From Herpetosiphon geysericola (GTDB lineage: Bacteria; Chloroflexota; Chloroflexia; Chloroflexales; Herpetosiphonaceae): a stretch of DNA of 64,000 bases. Each line of letters opens with the position of its first letter. The stretch's first letter is position 1. The notes under the pieces are model-generated. The model was not told the origin of the DNA and ran no database searches. It was given only the letters and a program-made list of their open reading frames with translations. Both the position numbers and the translations under genes were made by a program. Positions 32,541 to 42,809 of the stretch are shown piece after piece. The stretch lies in assembly GCF_001306135.1 (NCBI RefSeq), contig NZ_LGKP01000022.1:482935-546934 (forward strand), written 5' to 3'.

Positions 32541-34295
32541 ATGTCTATCTCCGTCCCACGCATTACACCACGACTATTAATGTCCGGTGATCCACTGTTT
32601 AGCTTGGTGCGGTTGATTAGCCTTGGCTTGATTTTGGTCGTTGGCGCTCGCATCGACCAACATACGGTGGTTCCCCCAACCACGATCTTTGCTCTCACTT
32701 GGTGGGCTTATGCGCTCTATGGTTTGGTGATGGCTGGTTTGGCCTTTGTGCCGCGCTTTCGCAATCTGCCCTCGTGGATTTTCATTGTTGATTTTGGTTT
32801 CATTGGGCTGTTTGCCTTATTTAGCGGCCTGCCATTAACCTTGATGGTAGCGCTGATTATGTTGCCCACGGTTTGGGCTTCGACCAATCGCTCGCCAGCC
32901 CAAGCTGTTGGTACAGGCGTAATTGCCGCAGTTGTGTTTGCAGGCATTACCCTGCGGCGGCGCTTTGGCGATACCACCAACGTTGGCAGCGAAGAAATGT
33001 TTGTTAGCATTGCGGTCAATTGTACGGCCTTGATTTTGGTGTCGTGGTTGGTCAGCACGCTTTCTGGCCAATCGAGCGAAATCAATCGCGAACATGTGAT
33101 TGCCGCTCGCCGCGATGTTGATACTGCTCAACGTGATGCAGAATCGTATCGCGACCGCATGCGCTCGTTGTATGAAGTGGCGTATAAGCTAAGCACGACC
33201 ATGAATTTTCAAACCGTGCTTGATGCCACCGTGACTGAATCGATTCGCTTGATCAATGGCCGCAGTAGTGTCGTGCTCTTGCCAACTGGCGAGCCTGATG
33301 AGTTGTATGTGGCGGCTGGGGTTGGCGTTGGTTCTGGCGATCTCAATTTGCGGATTGCGATTGAGCCAACCGGCATTATGGCCTCGATTTTGGCCTCTGG
33401 CACGCCGCGCATTTTGACCGATCTGCGCCAATCACATGCCTTGAGCAGCGTCCCTTCAATGCAAAATTGTGCTTGTGTTTGTTGTGTGCCGTTGAGCGCA
33501 GGCCGTCGCAACTATGGCATTATCGTGGTCGGGGTTGATCGCACCGAAATCAACGAAGATGAATTGGGCATGGTTTCGGCCTTAGCCAATTATGCGATTA
33601 TCGCCATGCTCAATGCCCAGTTGGTTGGCGAGTTGCGCGATGAACGCACCAAGCTGATTAGCAAAGAAGAAGAAGTGCGCCAGCAATTGGCCCGCGATTT
33701 GCACGATGGCCCCGCTCAATCGGTCGCTGCCATCACGATGAACATCGAGTTTGTCAAGCGCTTGTTGGAGCGCGAACCAAGCCGCGTGATGCAAGAGTTG
33801 ACCAAAATGGGCGAATTGGCGCGGCGCACGACCTATGATATTCGCACGCTCTTGTTTGAGTTGCGCCCATTAACCCTCGATAGCCAAGGGCTTGTGGCAA
33901 CGTTGCGCGAGTATGTTACCCGCTTCAAAGATGGCCCAACTCAAGTGTTGCTCGAAGAAACTGTTGGCGATTTGCGGCTTGATGCCAAGCGCGAAGGTAC
34001 CTTGTTTAATATTATTCAAGAAGCCAGCAACAACGCCATGAAGCACGCCGAAGCCAAGCATATTTGGATTCGCTTGACTCGCCAAGGCGATGAGTTGATG
34101 GCGACGGTTCAGGACGATGGCAAAGGCTTTGATTTGCAAGCAGTGCGCGCCAACTATAGCAAGCGTGGCTCGTTTGGTTTGCTCAACATTGATGAACGAG
34201 CGCGCATGGTTGGCGGCAGCGCCGAAATGACCTCTGCCGTTGGAGCTGGCACAACCGTCCGCGTTATCGTGCCGCTCGATGCGAGCAGTATCTAA
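32541..34295 (+). CDS. NarL-type (HisKA_3) sensor histidine kinase with GAF domain
   Basis: 584 residues. Five or six TM helices (about 15-180), coiled coil, GAF (about 220-360), then HisKA_3 with the phosphorylated His388 (ARDLHDGPAQSV) and HATPase_c (N-box IIQEASNNAMKHAE, GLLNIDERARMVGG). Such kinases normally sit next to a LuxR/NarL response regulator; here the neighbour is an ECF sigma factor. GAGGAAG ribosome site. Confidence 0.9.
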   Translation: MSISVPRITPRLLMSGDPLFSLVRLISLGLILVVGARIDQHTVVPPTTIFALTWWAYALYGLVMAGLAFVPRFRNLPSWIFIVDFGFIGLFALFSGLPLTLMVALIMLPTVWASTNRSPAQAVGTGVIAAVVFAGITLRRRFGDTTNVGSEEMFVSIAVNCTALILVSWLVSTLSGQSSEINREHVIAARRDVDTAQRDAESYRDRMRSLYEVAYKLSTTMNFQTVLDATVTESIRLINGRSSVVLLPTGEPDELYVAAGVGVGSGDLNLRIAIEPTGIMASILASGTPRILTDLRQSHALSSVPSMQNCACVCCVPLSAGRRNYGIIVVGVDRTEINEDELGMVSALANYAIIAMLNAQLVGELRDERTKLISKEEEVRQQLARDLHDGPAQSVAAITMNIEFVKRLLEREPSRVMQELTKMGELARRTTYDIRTLLFELRPLTLDSQGLVATLREYVTRFKDGPTQVLLEETVGDLRLDAKREGTLFNIIQEASNNAMKHAEAKHIWIRLTRQGDELMATVQDDGKGFDLQAVRANYSKRGSFGLLNIDERARMVGGSAEMTSAVGAGTTVRVIVPLDASSI

Positions 34296-34311
34296 ATTGT
34301 TGTAATCCTAG

Positions 34312-34348
34312 CCTCTCGATCATTAATGGTCGAGAGGTTTTGTGTTTT
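34312..34348 (+). terminator. Terminator after the GAF kinase gene
   Basis: CCTCTCGA (34312-34319), 10-nt loop, TCGAGAGG (34330-34337), then TTTTGTGTTTT. Canonical. Confidence 0.85.
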
Positions 34349-34356
34349 AATGAGGG

Positions 34357-34660
34357 TAGGGATTGGAACCGCGAAGGGCGCGAAGCGCACGAAGAACATT
34401 TTAGCCACGAATTGCACGAATTGCACGAATGATTGTTTTTTTGCCACAGAGTAGCACAGATGATTGGGATTGGGCTATTGGCGTTTGGCTATAGGCTCTT
34501 GATTTTTGACTTCTGATTTTTGACTTCTGATTTTTGACTTTCAGCATTCATCCCTCATACTTCATCCTTCATCCTTTTATTGGGATTGGGCTATAGGCTC
34601 TTGATTTTTGACTTCTGATTTTTGACTTTGGGCATTCATCCTTCATCCTTATTCTATGCT
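34357..34660. repeat. Intergenic word-repeat block C
   Basis: The gap before folC. It contains a 40-bp near-identical repeat (34487-34526 and 34589-34628, core GGCTATAGGCTCTTG), 14-bp TTTTTGACTTCTGA tandem units, TTGCACGAA units in triplicate, and TTCATCC runs. No gene visible. Confidence 0.85.
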
Positions 34661-34707
34661 ATTGGTTGTACACTAAGCATCATTTGGTTTAGACGGAGCG
34701 CACCTCA

Positions 34708-36015
34708 ATGTTGCAAACCTATCAAGATGCTTTGGATTGGATTTATAGTTTCCTCGATAGCGAGAAGAAATTACCCAAAAACCCAACTGAGTTTAATTTG
34801 CCGCGAGTTAAGGCGATGCTGGCACTTTTAGATAATCCACAGTTGCGCTATCCCGCTGTGATTGTGGCTGGCACCAAGGGCAAAGGCTCGACATGCGCTT
34901 TTTTGGAATCGATTGCGCGCCATAGCGGCCTCAAGGTTGGGTTTTTTAGCTCGCCGCACTTGCATTCGTATCGTGAGCGCATCCAAATTAATCGCGAGCC
35001 AATTAGCCAAATTCAGCTGGTCGAGCTCATTAATCAAGTGCAACCATTGCTTGAGCAGCTTGACCCTGAGCTTGGTTCAGCAACCACGTATGAGATTGGG
35101 GTAGTGCTTGGCTTGTACTACTTTGCTACGCAGGCGATTGAATTAGCGGTACTTGAAATTGGCTTGGGTGGGCGCTATGATGCGATCAACAGCGTTGATC
35201 CAGTCTTGAGTGTAATTGCCTCGATTAGCTATGATCACACGGCAATTCTTGGTGATACGCTAGCCAAAATTGCCTATGAAAAGGCTGGTATTATTAAGCA
35301 GCATGTGCCAGTGATTAGCACCGTGCAGCAGGCCGAGGCGGCTGAGGTAATTGGCCGAATTGCTGCTGAGCAAGCGGCTCCGTTGTTTATCGCTGGCATG
35401 GCGGGCTTGCAGGAGCAAGCATCAGGGGTGATTGCCGAATATCCCTTGGTTATCGTGCCCGATCAGCTTGGCTTGAAGGGTGATTTTCAGATGCAAAATG
35501 CCCAACTTGCTGCCAGCGCCGCGATGCTCTTGCGTGAGCTTGGTTTCCCCATCAGCGACGATGCGATTCGCCAGGGCTTGGCTACAACCCAATGGCCTGC
35601 TCGCTTTGAGCAAATTGCAAACAATCCCGTGACAATTGTTGATGGCGCGCATAACGGCGATTCAGCCCGCGTCTTGTTGCAAGCGCTCAAGCAACACTAC
35701 CCAAAACGCCCACTCACCTTAGTCTTAGGAACATCAAGCGACAAAGATATTCAGGCAATTATTCAGCAACTCAGCACCGCCGCAACCAAGATCATCACCA
35801 CCTGTTCACGCCATCCGCGGGCTTTAGCGCCCGAACGCTTGGCTGAAATGATTCAGTCAACGGATGCTCGCCCTGTCCATCAGACCAACAGCGTTGCCGA
35901 GGCCTTAACGCTGGCTCAACAACTTACCACTGTCGATGGCCTCATTTGTGTAACCGGATCGCTCTTTGTGGCTGCCGAAGCCCGCGAAGTCTATGGCCTA
36001 GCCCAGCCCGATTAG
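34708..36015 (+). CDS. folC: Folylpolyglutamate/dihydrofolate synthase
   Basis: 435 residues of the Mur-ligase superfamily. P-loop GTKGKGSTCAFLESI, SSPHLHSYRERI (substrate loop), VLEIGLGGRYDAIN, and SISYDHTAILGDTLAKIAYEKAGIIK are family signatures. It adds glutamate to folates (and possibly to dihydropteroate). Single gene with no folate neighbours. The start at 34708 gives the usual N-terminus. Confidence 0.92.
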   Translation: MLQTYQDALDWIYSFLDSEKKLPKNPTEFNLPRVKAMLALLDNPQLRYPAVIVAGTKGKGSTCAFLESIARHSGLKVGFFSSPHLHSYRERIQINREPISQIQLVELINQVQPLLEQLDPELGSATTYEIGVVLGLYYFATQAIELAVLEIGLGGRYDAINSVDPVLSVIASISYDHTAILGDTLAKIAYEKAGIIKQHVPVISTVQQAEAAEVIGRIAAEQAAPLFIAGMAGLQEQASGVIAEYPLVIVPDQLGLKGDFQMQNAQLAASAAMLLRELGFPISDDAIRQGLATTQWPARFEQIANNPVTIVDGAHNGDSARVLLQALKQHYPKRPLTLVLGTSSDKDIQAIIQQLSTAATKIITTCSRHPRALAPERLAEMIQSTDARPVHQTNSVAEALTLAQQLTTVDGLICVTGSLFVAAEAREVYGLAQPD

Positions 36016-36113
36016 TCGATCGTAAACTGACTCGTAATGCCCAATCGCGACACTAGCAACAGCAGAGAAGCCTCGCGATTCGGCATGGAGCAACGAGCAT
36101 TGGAGTATTTTGT

Positions 36114-36485
36114 ATGCATATTCTACTTGTCGAAGACCATGAAATGAATCGCGATATGCTGAAGCGTAGGCTTGAACGCCGCGATTTTACGGTTTCCATC
36201 GCCGTCGATGGTCAAGAGGCGATCGATATGGTTGAAAGCTTAATGCCCGATATTATTCTGATGGACATGAGCTTGCCGAATGTTGATGGTTGGACAGCAA
36301 CCCGCGCGATTAAGGCCAATCCTGCGGTCAGCCAGATTCCAATTATTGGCTTGACGGCCCATGCTATGGCCGGCGATCGCGAGCGTTGTTTGGAAGCAGG
36401 GTGCAACGAATATGAGATTAAGCCAGTTGACTTTACTAGCCTAGTTAGTAAAATTCAAGCCTTAGTCAAGGATACGCCACTATGA
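36114..36485 (+). CDS. Stand-alone receiver
   Basis: 123 residues, single receiver with Asp51 in DIILMDMSLPNVDG and LTAHA, EYEIKPVD. Its stop overlaps the next gene (ATGA), so it is the first gene of the 36.1-39.9 kb signalling cassette. GGAG lies upstream. Confidence 0.92.
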   Translation: MHILLVEDHEMNRDMLKRRLERRDFTVSIAVDGQEAIDMVESLMPDIILMDMSLPNVDGWTATRAIKANPAVSQIPIIGLTAHAMAGDRERCLEAGCNEYEIKPVDFTSLVSKIQALVKDTPL

Positions 36486-37549
36486 CCGCAACCCAACCCC
36501 GTATTCTGGTTGTTGATGATAGCGAAGATAACCGCTTTCTTTTACAACGCCAATTAGTGCGTCGCAATTATGGAGTAGTGCTTGCTGAGAATGGTCAGCA
36601 AGCACTTGATTATGTTCAAAGCAATGTGATCGATCTGATGCTGCTTGATATTATGATGCCGGTAATGAATGGTTTTGAGGTTTTACAAATCTTAAAACAG
36701 AATGATCAGTTGCGCCATATTCCTGTCATTATTGTTTCAGCCGCCGATGATATGGAAAATGTTGTCAAAGGAATTCAGCTCGGAGCAGAAGATTATTTGG
36801 CTAAGCCATTTAACACAACCTTGCTCCGCGCCAGAATTGAAGCCTCGTTGGAGAAAAAACGCCTCCACGACCAAGAACAAGCCTATTTGCAAGCAATTGC
36901 CTTAGAACAAGCTCAATCGACGCGCCTTTTGCGCAACATTTTGCCGCAAACGATCGCCGATCAACTCAAAGATCAACAAGCGAATATTGCCGAATATTTT
37001 AGCAGTGTTAGTGTCCTTTTTGCTGATATTGTGGGTTTTACCGAGCTATCAGGCCATGTTAATGCCAAAGAATTGGTTGCGTGGCTCAATCATTTGTTCT
37101 CACTGTTCGATCAGATGACGCTTGATGCTGGCTTGGAGAAAATCAAAACCATTGGCGATGCCTATATGGTTGCGGCTGGCTTGCCAATTGCCCAGCCCGA
37201 CCATGCAGAACGTTTGGCCTTGTTTGCCACCGCGATGCTGGCGGCGATTGAGCAAATTCGTATGCCCAACGGCGAGCCATTGCAAATGCGCATCGGTATT
37301 CATAGCGGACCGGTGGTCGCTGGGGTCATTGGCATGATCAAATTTAGCTACGATTTGTGGGGCGATACGGTTAATATTGCTAGCCGCATGGAAAGTAGCG
37401 CCCAGCCGAATACAATTCAAGTGAGCGCCGAAACCTATGCGCTGTTGCACGACCATGAATACTTCAGCTTGCAGCCGCGCCATGGGGTTGAAATGAAGCA
37501 TCTTGGCACGCGCACTACCTATATTCTGAACCGCCACCGTCATCACTAG
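36482..37549 (+). CDS. Receiver-class III adenylate/guanylate cyclase
   Basis: 355 residues. Receiver (Asp56 in [10 protein letters not shown]), a coiled linker (about 125-170), then a class III nucleotidyl cyclase catalytic domain (metal Asp in [58 protein letters not shown]). It should make cAMP or cGMP under phosphorelay control. Coupled to the upstream receiver. Confidence 0.92.
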   Translation: MTATQPRILVVDDSEDNRFLLQRQLVRRNYGVVLAENGQQALDYVQSNVIDLMLLDIMMPVMNGFEVLQILKQNDQLRHIPVIIVSAADDMENVVKGIQLGAEDYLAKPFNTTLLRARIEASLEKKRLHDQEQAYLQAIALEQAQSTRLLRNILPQTIADQLKDQQANIAEYFSSVSVLFADIVGFTELSGHVNAKELVAWLNHLFSLFDQMTLDAGLEKIKTIGDAYMVAAGLPIAQPDHAERLALFATAMLAAIEQIRMPNGEPLQMRIGIHSGPVVAGVIGMIKFSYDLWGDTVNIASRMESSAQPNTIQVSAETYALLHDHEYFSLQPRHGVEMKHLGTRTTYILNRHRHH

Positions 37550-37562
37550 GCTAGGTATTGTT

Positions 37563-39920
37563 ATGCACTGGCAAATTCCATCGTATACATTTCCTACATT
37601 AATTGCAAGCAGCATTTCGTTTGCAATTGCTATTATTGTCTCGCGCCGCCGCTTTGTTGCCCAAATGTGGCCGTTTGCTCTTTTAGCTTTTACTGTTGCC
37701 TTCTGGACATTGGGTTATGGATGGGAATTAGTCAGTGTTGATTTAGCTACCAAAGTTATTTTTGCGAAAACTCAATATTTAGGTATTGCTACGCCACCCG
37801 TGGCTTGGGTTGCGTATGCCTTGTATTATACTGGCCAAGAACGGTTTGTTACTAAGCGTAGTTTTTTATATGCGCTGATTATTCCAATGATTACGATTAT
37901 TTTGGTCTGGACAAATGAATGGCATCATTTGATTTGGACGAAGACTGAAATTGTGATGTATCACAATTATACGATGCTCCAAACTTATTACGGGCCATGG
38001 TTTTGGGTGCATACTGCCTATTCATATGTGTTTATGGCAGCAGGAACGTTAATTTTATTGCAAGCATTAGTGCTTTCTTCCTCGCTCTATCAAAATCAAA
38101 TTATTGCATTAATTTTAAGTGCAATCGCTCCATGGGTTACTAATGCTTTTCATATTTTGGGCTATCGGCCTTTTCCATATCTTGACTTAACTCCGTTTGG
38201 CTTTGTGATTAGCACTGTTGCTCTGGCATGGGGCGCGTTGCGCTATCGTTTGTTCGATACGATTCCGATTGCACGCCATATTTTGATGGAAAATCTCAGC
38301 GAAGGCGTGATTTTTCTTGATGCCAAGCGCCGCGTGATGGATATGAACGCCACTGCTGGTCATTTATTGCAGCTGCGTCCTCAGGAGCAGATTGGTCAAT
38401 CGGCGGAAATTGCTATTTTAGGCTTGCTTGCTGCGCCAACTGCCGCCGATCCTGATCAGCATTTGCGCTGGGAACAGTCGTTAACCCACGCCGACAAAAA
38501 GCTGATTCTCGATGTACAACTGTCGCCGTTGAGTGATCGTAATCGCTATCTTGGTCATTTATTGTTGCTGCGCGATATAACCGAGCGCCACCAATATGAA
38601 GATTTGTTGCGTTCGCAGCGTAATTTGTTTGCTGGCTTGGTCGAGGTTGCGCGCGCCACCAGCGCCCAAATTGACCTTGATCAGACCTTGCAAAGCACCT
38701 TGGACGTGGCCTTGCACCTAACCATGGCAGAACAAGGCAGCATCTTTTTGCTCGACCAATATCAAATGGTGACCCATAGCATTTTGGCCCGCGAAAAAGC
38801 CACCTTGATTGAGCAGCAAAATTTGGTTGGCCGCGTGATGCGCCAAGGCTTGGCGGGTTGGATTGTGGCCCACAATCAACTGGCCTTGATCAAAGATACC
38901 CACACCGATGAGCGTTGGTTGCATTTGCCAAACGCGCCCTACGATGCCCGTTCGGTCTTGGCTTTGCCTATTTTTGGCACCAGCGGAATTTTGGGCATCT
39001 TGATGCTTTTGCACTCGCAGGTTGATCATTTTGGCCAAGAGCATGCCGAATTGATGGAAGCTGCCACAGCCCAAATTTCATATGCGATTGGCAACGCCCA
39101 TGTCTACCAAACCCAACAACAGCTGAACCACGAATTGAGCCGCGCCAAAGATGCAGCCGAAGCAGCCAGCCAAACCAAGAGCCAGTTTTTAGCCAATATG
39201 AGCCACGAGTTGCGCACGCCGCTGACCGCGATTATTGGCTATGCCGATGTGATGCGCGAAGATTTTATCGATTCTAACCATCATGTGTATCTTGAAGATT
39301 TGGATCGGATTCGCTCGGCTGGCTCGCATTTGTTGGGCTTGATCAACGATGTGCTTGATCTCTCGAAAATTGAGGCTGGCAAAATGCCAGTTTATTGGGA
39401 GCAAACGCGGGTCAGTATTCTTTTAAATGATGTGGTAACGACCATCCGACCCTTGATTGATCGCAACAAAAATAACCTGCTAATCGATCAAACCTACCAT
39501 AATTTGATGTTTTGGACTGATCTTTCGAAGCTGCGGCGGGTGTTAATTAATTTGTTGGGTAATGCTGCGAAGTTTACCGAGCATGGCACAATTTCACTTT
39601 CACTCTTTTTGGATGAAACCTCTGATCCAGCCTGTTTGTACATTCGGGTTTGTGATACAGGCATTGGGATGACCGCTGATCAAGTGGCCAATCTTTTTCA
39701 AAACTTCAGCCAAGCCGATGCCTCAACAACGCGCAAATATGGCGGCACTGGGCTTGGCTTGGCAATTAGTCGTAATCTATGCAAATTAATGGGCGGCGAT
39801 ATTGAGGTGAACAGCGAGCTGGGTCATGGCTCGACCTTTACCGTCAAGCTGCCGTGGATCGAGCAACCGCTTAGCGATCAGCGCGAAGTTGGCTTTGATG
39901 GACTACCCTACCTGCTTTAA
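37563..39920 (+). CDS. 7TM-PAS-GAF histidine kinase
   Basis: 785 residues. N-terminal seven-TM region of the HisKA_7TM type (about 5-225), PAS (about 230-345), GAF (about 360-510), coiled coil, HisKA with H-box [15 protein letters not shown], HATPase_c ending [12 protein letters not shown]. It starts 13 bp after the cyclase, so it likely feeds the receiver and cyclase of the same operon. Its 3' end overlaps hutI on the other strand by 50 bp. Confidence 0.92.
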   Translation: MHWQIPSYTFPTLIASSISFAIAIIVSRRRFVAQMWPFALLAFTVAFWTLGYGWELVSVDLATKVIFAKTQYLGIATPPVAWVAYALYYTGQERFVTKRSFLYALIIPMITIILVWTNEWHHLIWTKTEIVMYHNYTMLQTYYGPWFWVHTAYSYVFMAAGTLILLQALVLSSSLYQNQIIALILSAIAPWVTNAFHILGYRPFPYLDLTPFGFVISTVALAWGALRYRLFDTIPIARHILMENLSEGVIFLDAKRRVMDMNATAGHLLQLRPQEQIGQSAEIAILGLLAAPTAADPDQHLRWEQSLTHADKKLILDVQLSPLSDRNRYLGHLLLLRDITERHQYEDLLRSQRNLFAGLVEVARATSAQIDLDQTLQSTLDVALHLTMAEQGSIFLLDQYQMVTHSILAREKATLIEQQNLVGRVMRQGLAGWIVAHNQLALIKDTHTDERWLHLPNAPYDARSVLALPIFGTSGILGILMLLHSQVDHFGQEHAELMEAATAQISYAIGNAHVYQTQQQLNHELSRAKDAAEAASQTKSQFLANMSHELRTPLTAIIGYADVMREDFIDSNHHVYLEDLDRIRSAGSHLLGLINDVLDLSKIEAGKMPVYWEQTRVSILLNDVVTTIRPLIDRNKNNLLIDQTYHNLMFWTDLSKLRRVLINLLGNAAKFTEHGTISLSLFLDETSDPACLYIRVCDTGIGMTADQVANLFQNFSQADASTTRKYGGTGLGLAISRNLCKLMGGDIEVNSELGHGSTFTVKLPWIEQPLSDQREVGFDGLPYLL

Positions 39921-41154
39921 TGACCATTGCAACCGGATTTGTGCCGAATTTGTAGCCAATATGGCGTTCGTCGGGCAGATTGAGCAAGGCAATATCGGCC
40001 TGCATGCCCACTGCTAAGCTGCCAACTCGCTCATGTTGGCGAATTGCAAAGGCTGAATTGACGGTTGCCGCATTCAAGGCTTCTGCTGGAGTAAGCCGCA
40101 AATAGCGACAACCAATCGCAATCGCCATCGGCATCGATTCGCAAGGGCTGGTGCCTGGGTTGCAATCGGTGGCCAAGGCCAAAATGCCATTGGCTTCGAT
40201 GAGGCTACGCGCAGGGCTGAATTGGCTTTTGCCCAAGCCAAATGGCGTGCCAGGTAACGAAACGCCGACGGTCTCCGATTGGGCCAAAATTGCGATATGT
40301 TCTGGCGGCGTGGCGACCAAGTGATCAACCGAGAGTGCGCCAAGTTCGACGGCAAGCGGCGTGCCACCCAATGGCTCAAACTCATCGACGTGCAGCTTCA
40401 AGCGAAAGCCTAATGCTTTGGCCTTGAGCAAAATCCGTTGGCTTTGGGCCACCGAAAAAGCACCGTTTTCGCAAAAAATATCGCAGGCCAACGGCTCTTG
40501 CCAGATGGTTTGTTGCTGCCACCAAGCGGCTACTGCTGGCAACATCTCCTCAACCACCAAATCTACAAAGCCCTCAGGATTGTCGCGATACTCGGCGGGA
40601 ATCGCGTGCGCACCCATAAAGGTCGGCACGATACCAATTGGATGGGTTTGGGCCAGTTCGGCGATGGCTTCAAGCATGGTTAATTCGGTAGCGGTGTCCA
40701 GCCCGTAGCCAGTTTTGATTTCAACTGTGGTTGTGCCATGAGCCAGTAATTGATCAAGTCGTGGCCGCGTTTGGGCGACTAATTCGGCTATGCTGGCAGC
40801 TCGCGTTGCACGAACTGTTGACATAATGCCGCCGCCAGCTGCCATTAACTCGCTATAGCTTGCGCCTTTGATCCGCAGCTCGAACTCATGCGCGCGGTCG
40901 CCAGCGTAACATGCATGGGTGTGCGGATCGACAAAGCCAGGAATCGCCAAATAGCCTTGGGCATCGATCACCTGATCTGCGGTCCAAGCGCTGAGTTCTG
41001 CTTGGCTGCCAATGGCGACGATTGTGCCAGCTTGGACGGCAATCGCTGCCTGATCGAGACAGGTTAATTGGGCCAAATTGGGGCCGCGCAGCGGCGCTTG
41101 CTGGCCTGTTGCCAAGCGGCCTATATTGATAATTAATTGATCGGCGTGGGGCAT
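39871..41154 (-). CDS. hutI: Imidazolonepropionase
   Basis: 427 residues, amidohydrolase superfamily, third step of histidine degradation (imidazolone-5-propionate to N-formimino-glutamate). Metal and active-site motifs are present: [61 protein letters not shown] fixes the ATG at 41154. hutU lies 17 kb away; no other hut gene is in the window. Confidence 0.93.
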   Translation of the reverse strand: MPHADQLIINIGRLATGQQAPLRGPNLAQLTCLDQAAIAVQAGTIVAIGSQAELSAWTADQVIDAQGYLAIPGFVDPHTHACYAGDRAHEFELRIKGASYSELMAAGGGIMSTVRATRAASIAELVAQTRPRLDQLLAHGTTTVEIKTGYGLDTATELTMLEAIAELAQTHPIGIVPTFMGAHAIPAEYRDNPEGFVDLVVEEMLPAVAAWWQQQTIWQEPLACDIFCENGAFSVAQSQRILLKAKALGFRLKLHVDEFEPLGGTPLAVELGALSVDHLVATPPEHIAILAQSETVGVSLPGTPFGLGKSQFSPARSLIEANGILALATDCNPGTSPCESMPMAIAIGCRYLRLTPAEALNAATVNSAFAIRQHERVGSLAVGMQADIALLNLPDERHIGYKFGTNPVAMVIKAGRVVHQSQLRADR

Positions 41155-41330
41155 AACTCCTCCTTGAGTTAACAACGATACTTGCTGTATCCTACCATAG
41201 CGCTTGCTCTGCTGGGTTTGCGCTTGCAAAAGTTAAGTGAATGCGGATTGTTGATTAACAATTGTGCTAAGCATCCTGCAAATTCTGGCCAATGTACGTG
41301 CATTGTGGCAGCTGAAAGCAGCGGCTTATC

Positions 41331-41339
41331 TGCTATAAT
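41331..41339 (+). promoter_or_regulatory. Extended -10 promoter of the small membrane protein
   Basis: TGC-TATAAT (TATAAT at 41334-41339), about 30 bp before the ATG at 41369. Confidence 0.6.
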
Positions 41340-41368
41340 AGTTGGACAAACAAGGAGGATATACGGTC

Positions 41369-41560
41369 ATGACAATCCAACGCCGTTCGACGCGAGCGCG
41401 CCGCCGATCACCAATTCGCAACATCAAACCATCAACCTCAACTGGCATCAACCCTGATTTGGAATACATCTTCATTCGCCACGATCTGGTACGGATCATT
41501 TTGATGGGCGGTGGGTTGTTGGCAATTATGGTCGTGCTAGCTGTATTAAATGTGTTCTAG
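41369..41560 (+). CDS. Small single-TM protein
   Basis: 63 residues. The basic N-terminal 30 residues (RRSTRARRRSPIRNIK) are followed by a single C-terminal helix (IILMGGGLLAIMVVLAVLNVF). GGAGG lies 10 nt upstream. Own promoter and own terminator make it a real gene. Function unknown; the arginine-rich tail would lie in the cytoplasm near membranes or nucleic acid. Confidence 0.8.
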   Translation: MTIQRRSTRARRRSPIRNIKPSTSTGINPDLEYIFIRHDLVRIILMGGGLLAIMVVLAVLNVF

Positions 41561-41585
41561 CCAACACATTCGGAGCTTGCTGCTG

Positions 41586-41612
41586 GCACGGCCTTTGCCG
41601 TGCTTCTTTTTT
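41586..41612 (+). terminator. Terminator after the small membrane protein
   Basis: GCACGGC (41586-41592), 4-nt loop, GCCGTGC (41597-41603), then TTCTTTTTT. Canonical. Confidence 0.9.
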
Positions 41613-41638
41613 GAGCAGCGCTTATGCTTGAGGGTGCT

Positions 41639-42607
41639 ATGAGCGATGAACGTTTAGCCAGTAAAGCAGCACGTTTACGCTGGATCGAACGCAAACTCTA
41701 CAATAATCCCCAAGGCTTGCGGGTGATGGATTTGGCCGAGGCCACGGGCATGGATCGGCGCACCATCTACCGCGATTTGGGGGCGCTTGAAGACATGGGC
41801 GTGCCCATGTGGCAATTTGAGGGCAAGTTTGGCATTAATCGCGAAGATTATCTTTCGACTGTGCGCTTGAATTTAAATCAAACGATTTCGTTATTTTTTG
41901 CAGCGCGCTTGCTCGCCCACCATAGCGATGAGCAAAACCCGCATGTAGTTGCAGCGCTTGAGAAAATTGCCGCCTCACTGCCCGACGAAACAATTGCCAA
42001 ACATCTGAGCAATGTTGCGGCCCAAATTCAGCTGCGGCCAACGCGGCGCGAATATATTTTGGTGCTTGAGACCTTTACCAGAGCTTGGGCCGATCGGCGC
42101 ATGGTTAAATTTTCGTATTGGGCCTCGAACCGCGATGAGCCAGAGGAGCGCACTGTTGCGCCATATGTGCTCGAAGTATCGCGCTTTGAGCCAGCCTCCT
42201 ATGTCATTGGCCATGATCCGTTGCGCAATGCTTTACGTACCTTTAAGCTCGAACGCGTCCAACGGGCCGAAATTCTCGATACTGAATATGTCATTCCAAC
42301 CGATTTTGACCCTTATTCGATGCTCGCCGATAGCTGGGGCATTATGGATGAGGGTAATACGGTTACGGTGCGCTTACGCTTTAGTGCAGTTGTAGCGCGG
42401 CGGGTCAAAGAAAGTACCTGGCATCGTTCGCAAGAAGTTATCGACTTGCCCGATGGTGGTTGTGAGCTTTCGATGAAACTTGCTGGCACGCGTGAAATGC
42501 GTTCGTGGGTGCTTGGTTGGGGCGCTGATGTTGAAGTGCTTGCGCCAACAGATTTACGCGCCGAAGTTGCCGAGCATGCCCAACGCATGGTCCAGCAATA
42601 CCAATAA
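41639..42607 (+). CDS. HTH-WYL transcriptional regulator
   Basis: 322 residues. N-terminal winged HTH (LRVMDLAEATGMDRRTIYRDLGALEDMG, about 22-50), then a WYL domain (about 140-210) and the C-terminal WCX region. WYL proteins often sense a ligand or nucleic acid, and some regulate defence. It stands alone here. The ATG at 41639 has GAGGG upstream; an ATG at 41624 is less well placed. Confidence 0.85.
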   Translation: MSDERLASKAARLRWIERKLYNNPQGLRVMDLAEATGMDRRTIYRDLGALEDMGVPMWQFEGKFGINREDYLSTVRLNLNQTISLFFAARLLAHHSDEQNPHVVAALEKIAASLPDETIAKHLSNVAAQIQLRPTRREYILVLETFTRAWADRRMVKFSYWASNRDEPEERTVAPYVLEVSRFEPASYVIGHDPLRNALRTFKLERVQRAEILDTEYVIPTDFDPYSMLADSWGIMDEGNTVTVRLRFSAVVARRVKESTWHRSQEVIDLPDGGCELSMKLAGTREMRSWVLGWGADVEVLAPTDLRAEVAEHAQRMVQQYQ

Positions 42608-42631
42608 GCCGTTTGCCTATGGCCTGATTGC

Positions 42632-42670
42632 AACCCCTTGCCCGATGTGGTGAGGGGTTTTTGATTTTTG
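42632..42670 (+). terminator. Terminator after the WYL regulator
   Basis: AACCCCT (42632-42638) and AGGGGTT (42653-42659), then TTTTGATTTTT. Confidence 0.8.
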
Positions 42671-42809
42671 GGCTGAGCTGCATGGCGTGCTGCCACTGGT
42701 CAAAAATTCCTCACCCATGGTTAAGCGTTTTGTTCGCACACGCTCAGCAACACGCGGTACAATAGCATACGATTGCCCGATATCAGGCTTTTAATTCAAG
42801 GATGATTGC

